From Eretmocerus hayati (taxonomy: Eukaryota; Arthropoda; Insecta; Hymenoptera; Aphelinidae), in assembly GCA_029851415.1 (NCBI GenBank), contig CM056744.1, forward strand, positions 16,251,268 to 16,315,267: a DNA stretch of 64,000 bases, given 5' to 3'. The notes beneath the pieces were generated by a model. That model saw nothing but the letters and a program-made list of their open reading frames with translations, had not been told where the DNA came from and ran no database searches. Below are positions 30,156-41,222 of this stretch, piece by piece. Positions within the stretch are counted from its first letter, which is position 1. Every line of letters begins with the position of its first letter. The position numbers were made by a program, and so were the translations under genes.

Positions 30156-33100
30156 ATTCTTTGATTTTAACCTTGATTTGATCGGAATCCTTTGGGTCAA
30201 TCCATAAAAAGCGTATGATCAAGGAGTCGTGTGCAGAGTTTCAGTCAATTCTTGCGGATGAAAAAAAAAAATAGCCAGCTCGTTATGAATTTATGATCAA
30301 CTCTCAACCCGCTTACTCTAGACACAACTTCCCGGGTTTAGAGAAATTTTCTGACACGAGAAATGTTCATAGCTAGTCAAAAAATGACAAAAAACGTCAA
30401 AATTCCAAGATTAGAAAATGTTGGTTTTTCCCATATTTTTTCAGAATAAAAGCATATGGATATCTTATCATTGAATGAATACGTTTCTAGGATTGCCACA
30501 GATTTTTCCAAATTTCCCCAGATTTCCACGATGCGCCGAAGAAAAGTTATACAAATATCGGTTTTCGGCCATGTCCACTCTAGTAGACAAAATAAGTAAG
30601 GGGGTTGATGTTGATTGTTCTTCTCAGACTAATCTCAATTTTGAACTACTCTGGTTGAATTTCCCTTTCATTTTCGAGGAACTATCTCCATTATAATTTC
30701 CCAAATCTCCCTCATATGTATGACTCACTCTGTGGTAGTATGCAAATACATACTCCAAATCTTGGAAGAGAAATGTGCGTATGTGTGTGTCAGAAATTAT
30801 CGTTGCTGTTAAAACACTTTTCGTATTCCATTTCAAACTGTAACTGATGAATGATTCTCTCGAATATCTCGCAGGTCTCTAGAAAATGTCTGCGAATGGT
30901 TACATCGATTTTTGGTCATTTGATCAACTTATTATTGAACTAATGACCTGAATTCATGGGGAACAACAAAGTAGACAATAGATTTTTGTCATTTTCCATT
31001 GATTTAGTATGATCCCAATCTTGACAACCATTAGATGTACTGAACAAACGAATCCTTCCAAGTCCAGGAGTAGGACTTAATGAATCCATGAATTTCAATT
31101 TCCGAGCGATCTATCTAAGATTCCAAACCTCGTTCAATTCGAACTAAAAGAGGTATCCGAGATCATGAACGATCGATAATGATATAGATCTTGTAGGTCA
31201 GATGCAGAATCACGTGATCAACCATAATCTTCTAATTACTTATATCGATTTAGGAGTATCTGTAAATATTTGCTAATCCCATGCTGCAAGAGTTAATTTT
31301 CTCCAATTACTTTTCGCGACGACGACGTGTACTAATGAATGGCAATTGATAAATGGCAAAGTGGCTCTGCCGCATCATGCTAAAAGATCGAGCTCGTTAG
31401 GGTTTGCATTGATGCCTAAAACAGTTCTCTTTCGAATGTCATTTGTTTTAATTATCGGATTGGTGTCAGGTGTCCCCGATATTCTCTCTACTGTTTTCGA
31501 CCTTCGATAGGAATCGATGTGAATTGATTCTCGATTTTTTTTCTCTTCAGGATTTGAAAGTCTGGAGTCTACTGTTATGTATAGCATGATAGATAGCAAA
31601 AATTCATCAGCTACTGTGGAATCGAAAAAAGTTTTCGAGTAACAGATCGATAGAATCTGGAGGGTTCCGGGAAATATTTCCACTATTCTTGAATTCTGCA
31701 CAGACATTTTTCCTCTTCCCAAGCTTTTTGTGACGAAATTCGTGACATTGGTTGGCTGATCAACCACAAATATTCTAAAAAGGTGATCACTATCATAAAT
31801 TTGATAATTTTCCAATCGCAAGAAAATAATTGAAAGCGATTCAGATTCCAAAGAGATAGAATGGTGATTGTATCTCTCGAGTCAAATAGGTTTCGCAAAG
31901 GAAAAAATTCAAGAGCAAAGGCCTAACTCTGGATGAATTTGGTCAACTTTTTGATAAATGGGTACATTAGTTATTGAAACACCGGCATTCAAATTATTGT
32001 CTATGAGTACATCATCACGAAGAATAGTTTAATCTATCGTCAACAGATTCTGTCCTGATTTTATCAAAGAAAAATTCGTTATTCTAGCTAGTATCGAAAA
32101 ATTATCCTCACATTCTAACCAAGATCCTCAACCGATCAAATTCCGTTTGAAAAATTTTGAGTCACCGTTAAACATTCAGGGCATCTCTTTCCCTCAAAGT
32201 TTACATTCGGGAAGCTTGGTTCCTCCAGAATTATTCGAATGCATACAAATGAGTTCGCGATCGTTCGATTGAAATTCAAAAGACGGCGTTCGATTTGTCA
32301 ACCGAAACCCTATAAATTCGCACACTACTCAAGAGAAAGCGAACTTTTGAAAAAATATACCTGTACACCTGTATAAGAAATTTTGAAGAGAAAAAAGGGG
32401 GAGTAAAACACAAGGCGTGGCAAAGATAAGGCAAAACTTTCAAGTGCGGGTGTGTAAAAAGATTCGCAATGACAAAATTCGAATTCAAACCGTTGCGCAC
32501 TTGTGCATTCCATACTCGATGTGCATCCAACAGCTAGCTATACTATATACCATCTGTAAACATTTCTATCTACAAGCATTGGATACAGATGCACATTGAC
32601 ATTTATAGTACATAGACGAAATGTAAAAAAAAAAAATGCGATCGTACCATTGCAACGATTATCATTTCTGATACATGTGCGCGGTCTGTATCCATTTATT
32701 TTCTCTTTTGCTACGTCCTTCACAGCAATGTGTGTATATTTTTACTCTTGCTAAATGCCTGCATTTGTAGATACACAATGCCGCTAGGCTATTGAAAGAG
32801 AAAAAAAAAAGTTTGCAAGACTCTGTATGTAGAAAATGTTTATATGTATGTATGCAGCACAGTTGTCTTTGAGATCGTAGAATGTGTATGGATTGGCTAG
32901 CATGCATGCAGTGTTCGTTAAGCGGAAAAGCAAATGTGTGCATTCGTATTTTACGAGTGTCTGTACCTCTTTTTGACGAATACTACTACGTATGATTGCG
33001 CAATGAATTTGCTAAAACTGGCTCACGAGAGAGTGCAAGAAAGAGAGCATTTGTGGAACTTGGTATGAATTTTGCCTCGAGCTGTATGTGACCTTTTTTT

Positions 33101-34140
33101 CATCATTTGATTTTGTGGTGTTTCTTGAGTGTAGTTGGTGAACTAATTTTGACGGTAGGAGGGCAGCAGAATTTTGGGTAAGTTATAGGAAGGTATCTCT
33201 TACTTTGCTGATTTTTACAAAAAAAAAAAGGAAGAAAATTCTAGAATCATGAGACTGAAGTTCACCTGTCTAAACTTTTGTAATTTGATTTCCTCAATGA
33301 ATTTACAGGCGTCAGAACAGATTTGTCTTGATTAGTTTTCGAATTGTAAGTGTCAGAATAATAACGACATCTTGAATTTACTTTCCGAAATATCGATCTT
33401 ACATGCATGGAAGGATCCCCACGAAATGTCATGCCCCATGAATATTTTACTGGAAATTGTGATTCTTGAACATTTTCATGCATCATACACCCTTTGCCAA
33501 GAAATTGTGAGCGAGTGCTAGTATATCGTCACCAGGCCTGATCGTCACGGTAAGCTGTACAGTGCAACTGCAATTTTCAAATCAGTTGAGAGGATCTGGT
33601 GCTCTGCTGCACGTAGGCCAGGACTTTGTCTGCACTCGCGTTGCTTATTTTCGAAGAATGTTTGGGCACCACCCACACATGAAGCAGAATCTTTGCTTAC
33701 AGAGCGAATGGGCTCGTTGTCAAGTATATTGAGTTTTATGAATGGTGATACGTGATCAAAGTGATGGATAAAGAGAAAAAGGCGAGGGAGGGGAGGCGTA
33801 ATCATTTGGAAGAATTTTGGGTCGCAAATTTGATCTAAAGATACTAATTCCTCTCGTAGATTCCTTGCTACCAGAGCAGATGACTAAGAATGATATTACA
33901 TGACTGAAAAAATTTGACCGGAACGGTAAAGTGATTCGGCTAGAGGAAAACTGACCAATCAGAACGAAGCTGTTGCTCTCGGTCATCGGAGAAACAGACG
34001 ATTGCAATTAACATTGAGGGGAAAAAATACCAAAACGGCCGGAGGACTCGAAACATGCCTCTAAGGTTGCACAAATGTATCCCGGTTCTCCTTAGATCCT
34101 TAGTTCTCAGTAACCACAAGAGAGACTCTGAATCCGGGGT
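30156..34140. other. Mitf intron 2 segment, no supported gene
   Basis: AT-rich intronic DNA with A/T runs (32623-32637, 33221-33230). Apart from the open frame at 31375-31851 no feature stands out; no inverted repeat or conserved exon was found. Confidence 0.4.
31375..31851 (-). other. Unidentified 158-residue open frame in Mitf intron 2
   Basis: It begins with ATG and is the longest open frame on the minus strand outside the retroelement block. It has a mixed, not low-complexity composition, several charged stretches (EEKKNRE, RRSKT) and no signal peptide or known motif. It lies in the sense direction inside Mitf intron 2. It could be chance in a 64 kb window, an old retrogene, or an unannotated exon. 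Confidence 0.18.
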
Positions 34141-34380
34141 GTGACGACCTTCCGGCCCCAATTGTGGGATTCAGATCAAATCCGGTAGGGAGGAACCTGA
34201 CTCCGAGACTAGTGCTTGGCGTGCTTTGGCCCCTCTCAAGAACCCCCCCCCCCCCATGCAGCGGAGTTGAGACACGTCGGTAGTCTCAGCCCTGGAGTCT
34301 GACGATCTCTCGGCCCCAGTACTCCCTGCGTGGCCTCATGGAAAACACACACACACACACACACACACACTTACACACTC
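34141..34380. repeat. GC-rich patch with poly-C and CA microsatellite
   Basis: A GC-rich stretch with GGCCCC words and a run of about 13 C near 34246 is followed by a (CA) run of roughly 28 bases at 34345-34372. It marks the left border region of the tandem array. CGGCCCC words are like those in the 2-9 kb retroelement block, but no longer match was seen. Confidence 0.75.
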
Positions 34381-34543
34381 ACACTCCCTCACACACACGA
34401 ACGTATTCGTAAACAATGTCTCGGTTTGACGGAGAGATGCAGGGGTTGCCCGACTGGCAAGGAATGGACTGTTTCAGTTGTCCATCGGTAATCTTATAGT
34501 GAGAACGTATCAAAGAATTCAGTTGGACACTTGTCGTATCGAT

Positions 34544-37500
34544 CCCTATCCTATTCCGCATTTAATCGAAAGTCGTTGGTCGAAGATCAGCTGATCGTCG
34601 TCGGTGTGAAATCTCGCGAGTTCGCAAGAGTGTGTAACGTGTGTGAAATCGCATTGGTGTGCGTGTCCCCGCGCTGATTGGTGCCAATCCATGGGTTAAG
34701 CCTGATATTACTGTATGTAGCCCTGTTGACCATGCTTGGCTAAACTATACATCGGCCACGCAGGCGCCAGCAGAAGACACAATTTAGACGTCTCCACGAT
34801 CCATCCATATATTCCATATGGCTCTCTCAATCAAAGGGGAGGGGATTCCCGGAGAGTGCGCGCGCGGGAGAATCCTGCTGTTTCTGTTCGAGCGATGTGG
34901 CGCCAAAACTCAAATGGAACAAAACATGATCCGGAACACGTACGAGTGGGCAAAATCCCATCGCGCGCGCGGTTGTCTTCGGTCCATATTCCATGGAAAT
35001 AAATCACCGAATCCAAGTCTGTTCGTCCTCAAAAGTCGTTTATCGTAGAATCAGGAACGGAATCGCAGGCAACAATAACGAAATCGCGGGTAACAATAAC
35101 AAATCGAAAATAGCAAATACAATCCATCCATGGCTCTCTCAATCAAAGGGGAGGGGATTCCCGGAGAGATCGCGCGCGGGGGAATCCTGCTGTTCCTGTT
35201 CGAGCGATGTGGCGCGAAAACTCGTTCATCGTAGATTCAGTAAAGGAATCGCAGGCAACAATAGCGAAATCGCGGGTAACAATAACAAATCAAAAATAAC
35301 AAATCCGCGCGCTTGCGCGCGTCTTAAGTTCCTAGTCCCTATCCTATTCCGCATTTAATCGAAAGTCGTTGGTCGAAGATCAGCTGATCGTCGTCGGTGT
35401 GAAATCTCGCGAGTTCGCAAGAGTGTGTAACGTGTGTGAAATCGCATTGGTGTGAGTGTCCCCGCGCTGATTGGTGCCAATCCATGGGTTAAGTCTGATA
35501 TTACTGTATGTAGCCCTGTTGACCATGCTTGGCTAAACTATACATCGGCCACGCAGGCGCCAGCAGACGACACAATTTAGACGTCTCCACGATCCATCCA
35601 TATGGCTCTCTCAATCAAAGGGGAGGGGATTCCCGGAGAGTGCGCGTGCGGGACAATCCTGCTGTTTCTGTTCGAGCGATGTGGCGCAAAAACTCAAATG
35701 GAACAAAACATGATCCGGAGCACGTACGAGTGGGCAAAATCCCATCGCGCGGGCGGTTGTCTTCGGTCCATATTCCATGGAAATAAATCACCGAATCGAA
35801 GTCTGTTCGTCCTCAAAAGTCGTTTACCGTAGAATCAGGAACGGAATCGCAGGCAACAATAACGAAATCGCGGGTAACAATAACAAATCTAAAATAGCAA
35901 ATACAATCCATCCATGGCTCTCTCAATCAAAGGGGAGGGGATTCCCGGAGAGATCGCGCGCGGGGGAATCCTGCTGTTTCTGTTCGAGCGATGTGGCGCG
36001 AAAACTCAAATGGAACAAAACATGATCCGGAGCACGTACGAGTGGGCAAAATCCCATCGCGCGCGCGGTTGTCTTCGGTCCATATTCCATGGAAATAAAT
36101 CACCGAATCGAAGTCTGTTCGTCCTCAAAAGTCGTTTACCGTAGAATCAGGAACGGAATCGCAGGCAACAATAACGAAATCGCGGGTAACAATAACAAAT
36201 CGAAAATAGCAAATACAATCCATCCATGGCTCTCTCAATCAAAGGTGAGGGGATTCCCGGAGAGATCGCGCGCGGGGGAATCCTGCTGTTCCTGTTCGAA
36301 CGATGTGGCGCGAAAACTCGTTCATCGTAGATTCAGGAAAGGAATCGCAGGCAACAATAGCGAAATCGCTGGTAACAATAACAAATCAAAAATGACAAAT
36401 CCGCGCGCTTGCGCGCGTCTTAAGTTCCTAGTCCCTATCCTATTCCGCATTTAATCGAAAGTCGTTGGTCGAAGATCAGCTGATCGTCGTCGGTGTGAAA
36501 TCTCGCGAGTTCGCAAGAGTGTGTAACGTTCGTGAGGTCGCGTTGGTGTGCGTGTCCCCGCTCTGATTGGAGCCGCGATACAGGTTCAGTTTGGTAGAAC
36601 TGTATATGTGTAGCCCAATTTTGCATGTTTACACTGTACATCGGCCACGCAGGTGCCAGCAGAAGACACGTCTCCACGATCCATCCATAAGCTAAGCCAT
36701 ATCAAAGGGGAGGGGATTCCCGGAGAGTGCGCGCGCGGGGGAATCCTGCTGTTCGAGCGGTGTGGCGCGAAAACTCAAATGTAACACAACATGATCCGGA
36801 GAACGTACGAGCGGGCAAAGTACCATTGCGCCCGCGGTTGTCTCCGGTCCGTATTTCGTGAGAATAAATCACCGAATCAAGGTCTGTTTATTCTCAAAAG
36901 TCGTTTATAGTATAATCAGTAACGGAATCGCAGGCAACAATAACGAAATCGCGGGTAACAATAACAAATCGAAAATAACATACGACCCATCCATGGCTCT
37001 CTCGATCAAAGGGGAGGGGATTCCTGCAGAGTGCGCGCGCGGGGGGATCCTGCTTTTTCTGTCCGAGCGGTGTGGCGCGAAAACTCGTTCATCCTAGATT
37101 CAGGAAAGGAATCGCAGGCAACAATGACGAAATCGCGGGTAACAATAACAAATCAAAAGTGACAAATCCGCGCGCTTGCGCGCGTCTCAAGTTCCTAGTC
37201 CCTATCCTATTCCGTATTTAATCGAAAGTCGACGGTCGAAGATCAGCTGATCGTCGTCGGTGTGGAATCTCGCGAGTTCGCAAGAGTGTGTAACGTGTGT
37301 GAAATCCTGTTGGTGTGAGTGTCCCCGCGCTGATTGGTGCCTTGATACAGATTTAGTTTGGTAAAACTGTATATGTGTAGCCCGATTTTGGATGTTTACA
37401 CTGTACATCGGCCACGCAGGTGCCAGCAGAAGACACGTCTCCACGATCCATCCATAAGCTAAGCCATATCAAAGGGGAGGGGATTCCCGGAGAGTGCGCG

Positions 37501-39655
37501 CGCGGGGGAATCCTGCTGTTCGAGCGGTGTGGCGCGAAAACTCAAATGTAACACAACATGATCCGGAGAACGTACGAGCGGGCAAAGTACCATTGCGCCC
37601 GCGGTTGTTTCCGGTCCGTATTTCGTGAGAATAAATCACCGAATCAAGGTCTGTTTATTCTCAAAAGTCGTTTATAGTATAATCAGTAACGGAATCGCAG
37701 GCAACAATAACGAAATCGCGGGTAACAATAACAAATCGAAAATAACATACGACCCATCCATGGCTCTCTCGATCAAAGGGGAGGGGATTCCCGCAGAGTG
37801 CGCGCGCGGGGGGATCCTGCTTTTTCTGTCCGAGCGGTGTGGCGCGAAAACTCGTTCATCCTAGATTCAGGAAAGGAATCGCAGGCAACAATGACGAAAT
37901 CGCGGGTAACAATAACAAATCAAAAGTGACAAATCCGCGCGCTTGCGCGCGTCTTAAGTTCCTAGTCCCTATCCTATTCCGTATTTAATCGAAAGTCGAC
38001 GGTCGAAGATCAGCTGATCGTCGTCGGTGTGGAATCTCGCGAGTTCGCAAGAGTGTGTAACGTGTGTGAAATCCTGTTGGTGTGAGTGTCCCCGCGCTGA
38101 TTGGTGCCTTGATACAGATTTAGTTTGGTAAAACTGTATATGTGTAGCCCGATTTTGGATGTTTACACTGTACATCGGCCACGCAGGCGCCAGCAGAAGA
38201 CACATACGTCTCCACGATCCATGGCTCTCTCAATCAAAGGGGAGGGGATTACCGGAGAGTGCGCGGGGGGGGGGAATCTTGCTGTTTCTGTTCGAGCGAC
38301 GTGGCGCGAAAACTCAAATGAAACAAAACATGATCCGGAGAACGCACGAGTGGGCAAAGTACCACCGCGCGCGCGGTCGTCTCCGATCCGTATTTTATAA
38401 GAATAAATCACTGAATCAAGGTCTGTTCGTTCTCAAAAGTCGTTCATCGTAGGTTCAGGAACGGAATCGCAGGCAACAATAAAGAAATCGCGGGTAACAA
38501 TAACAAATCAAAAATAGCAAATACGATCCATCCATGGCTCTCTTAATCAAAGGGGAGAGGATTATCGGAGAGTGCGCGCGCGGGGAATCCTGCTGTTTCT
38601 CTTCGACCGATGTGGCGCGAAAACTCGTATAGGATAAAACATGAATCCGTAGAACGTACGAGTGGGCAAAATGACATCGCGCGCGCGGTTGTCTCTGGTG
38701 CGTATCCGTGAAAGTATATAACCGAATCAAGGTCTTTGCATTCTCAATGAGTCGTTTATCGTATTTTCAGGAACGGGATCGCAGGCAACAATAAGGAAAT
38801 CGCGGGTAACGATAAAAAATCAAAAATAAACATATCCGCGCGCTTGCGCGCGTCTTAAGTTCCTAGTCCCTATCCTATTCCGTATTTAATCGATAGTCGA
38901 CGGTCGAAGATCAGCTGATCGCCGTCGGTGTGGAATCTCGCGAGTTCGCAAGAGTGTGTAACGTGCGTGAGATCGCGTTGGTGTGCATGTCCCCGCTCTG
39001 ATTGGCGCCGCGATACAGGTTCAGTTTGGTAGAACTGTGAATGTGTAGCCCAATTTTGCATGTTTACACTGTACATCGGCCACGCAGGTGCCAGCAGAAG
39101 ACACGTCTCCACGATCCATCCATGAGCTAAGCTAAGCCATATCAAAGGGGAGGGGATTCCCGGAGAGTGCGCGCGCGGGGGAATCCTGCTGTTTCTGTTC
39201 GAGCGGTGTGGCGCGAAAACTCAAATGTAACACAACATGATCCGGAGAACATACGAGCGGGCAAAGTACCATTGCGCCCGCGGTTGTCTCCGGTCCGTAT
39301 TTCGTGAGAATAAATCACCGAATCAAGGTCTGTTCATTCTCAAAAGTCGTTTATAGTAGAATCAGTAACGGAATCGCAGGCAACAATAACGAAATCGCGG
39401 GTAACAATAACAAATCGAAAATAACATACGACCCATCCATGGCTCTCTCGATCAAAGGGGAGGGAATTCTCGCAGAGTGCGCGCGCGGGGGGATCCTGCT
39501 TTTTCTGTCCGAGCGGTGAGGCGCGAAAACTCGTTCATCCTAGATTCAGGAAAGGAATCGCAGGCAACAATGACGAAATCGCGGGTAACAATGACAAATC
39601 AAAAGTGACAAATCCGCGCGCTTGCGCGCGTCTTAAGTTCCTAGTCCCCTATCCT
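34544..39655. repeat. Higher-order tandem array, six units of 767-1096 bp
   Basis: Anchored on the word CCCTATCCTATTCCG, units start at 34544, 35337, 36433, 37200, 37967 and 38868 and end near 39646 (lengths 793, 1096, 767, 767, 901 and 778). Each has the palindrome GATCAGCTGATC, CTCGCGAG, a CGCTGATTGG word, GGCCACGCAGG, and at its end the GC palindrome CGCGCGCTTGCGCGCG. Inside each are two (three in unit 2) copies of a roughly 300-bp subunit starting CCATGGCTCTCTCAATCAAA, with GGGGATTCCC and GGGGAATCC. Units 3 and 4 are almost identical and of equal length, indicating recent duplication or conversion. The short open frames (for example repeated GNNN peptides) are products of the repeats. It is located wholly inside Mitf intron 2. 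Confidence 0.95.
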
Positions 39656-39860
39656 ATCACGAATTGCGATTGTGCGATTGATCGATTAATTTCTCGAAAG
39701 CATCGAATTCGGAGTGCAGCTACGTTCACGTTGGTGAAATCTAATGTCCATATCTTTAGAGTCGAGAGCTATCAACCACTACCAAAAGGTTTCGACAACA
39801 TATTCGTCCATCTTGGATTGCTTCGTATGGGCGTGCGTATGAGCGTCGATGCCGGGTGTT

Positions 39861-40070
39861 GAGGCTATCGCGAAAAAACGTCCGCTAGGAGCGCTGGTGG
39901 TCCAACACATGCAATTCTCTGTCCGTGCGCGTCTGTGAGAGTTGCCGCATACTCTCTCACACAGATACACACTAACACGCACCAACGTACACGGACAGCA
40001 AAATCCATGTGTTGGGGAGCTTAAATGACCATCAGCGCCGCCCTGGTGGACCTTTTTTCGCTATAGCCTC
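39861..40070. mobile_element. MITE, 210 bp, just after the array
   Basis: GAGGCTATCGCGAAAAAACG at the left matches the reverse complement of the right end (GAGGCTATAGCGAAAAAAGG), and the arms continue through GTCC, GCGCTG, CAACACATG and TGTCCGT words. The centre is CA-rich. It lies about 200 bases beyond the end of the tandem array. Confidence 0.9.
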
Positions 40071-40749
40071 ATACCGACACGCGGCCGTTTATCAGACGAT
40101 TATGTCGGGTTGACAAATTTCAAGATGACTAAATCATGGTCCGACCCTCTGAATGTGATTTACCTCCCATCTTTGGTGAGAGTTGTATGCATAACTTGAT
40201 TCCATCTACTCCGTCAAATAATCGACGTGTCCGCATTTCTTCATGTCTTGCTGAGTAAAAATGAGAGCAATTAAGGAAAGTCTCATAAGGAGTTATGTGC
40301 ATGTTCTGGAGTCTTACAGCAGATGAGTTATGAATCTGAGGAGTTTTCTATTTTATGAAATTCTTATACCTTCCAGAGTTCGTCGTATTGAAAGAGCGAG
40401 GAATATTGAGAGCTCTTAGTGGAGAATCAGTCATAATTATGGTTTAGATTTGTTTTGAAAAAATCACATGCCATGTTGTTATCTGAGAGTTATGAGAGCA
40501 CTGTGTAATGATAGCAATAACAATTACGAACCATTCGGAATTGATTTGGGAAACGAGAAGCTCATCGTTGTTCCGGCAAAATCAATGTTCTATCAGTGAA
40601 TTCAAGAATCGAGAGATTGACAATTTTGTTTCCATGGAGAGGCTTCAAATCGGTATATAATTCCAGTGATAAGCTATCAATTGTGTCTGACATGCACATT
40701 TTTAGAACCTCAGAACATTCTTGCATTCAAAAATTCACCGATTAAAACG

Positions 40750-40995
40750 AAGACGATCCGCGCGCTTGCGCGCGGTGAATACCTAGTACTGACCCTATAA
40801 GGTGGCTAAAAATATCGATACAGAGTATCGATTAATCGAACATGAAATATCGATGCAGCCATGTATCGATGATTATCGAAGATCTTCAAATCACACTCAC
40901 GCAATAACACACGCATACACTCACACACTCACGTACATCTACACACACAATCATACCTCAACACGCAGGCGTACGCGCGCACGCACACACCCGAA
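40750..40995. repeat. Isolated array fragment and CA-rich tract
   Basis: At 40755-40772 the GC palindrome CGCGCGCTTGCGCGCG reappears, followed by a CCTAGT word as at each unit end of the array, so it is a detached fragment or a decayed unit. A CA/CACG-rich tract (about 40890-40995) follows. This is the only array-like piece seen outside 34544-39655. Confidence 0.7.
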
Positions 40996-41146
40996 ACTTC
41001 ATAAATGTACCATTTTCATTTTCTAATTCAAGATCTGCTCAGAATCTTATATTCTATCTTTTGAATTCTTTTTCAAGCCATGGAATGACACACTGAAGAT
41101 ACTGAATTTCATAAGTCAAGTGAGAAAGAACAAAAGTAGGACTTAC

Positions 41147-41222
41147 GGGTCATTGGTCTTTGGTAAGAGCGTGCCGAGCTCCTTGATTCTGTCGTTGATA
41201 TTGAACCTCCTTCTCCGTTCAA
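41147..41222 (-). CDS. Mitf: Mitf exon: basic region and helix 1
   Basis: The minus-strand acceptor TTTTCAG precedes 41222; the GTAAGT donor follows 41147. The 76 bases fit both neighbours exactly: two bases complete Ile, 24 codons follow, and two bases begin Pro. The peptide [20 protein letters not shown] is the diagnostic MiT/TFE basic region and helix 1, differing from vertebrate MITF only at the end of the helix. The Glu-Arg-Arg residues contact CANNTG (E-box) DNA. This is the smallest exon and lies alone between introns of 12.2 and 17.7 kb. Confidence 0.98.

Noticed and set aside
34736..39519. Series of related open frames (76-121 residues) in the tandem array
   Set aside because: They recur because the DNA repeats, occur in several frames, carry stops at different places in different units, and contain simple repeats such as GNNN. 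No signal peptide or domain; DNA-level repetition explains them.
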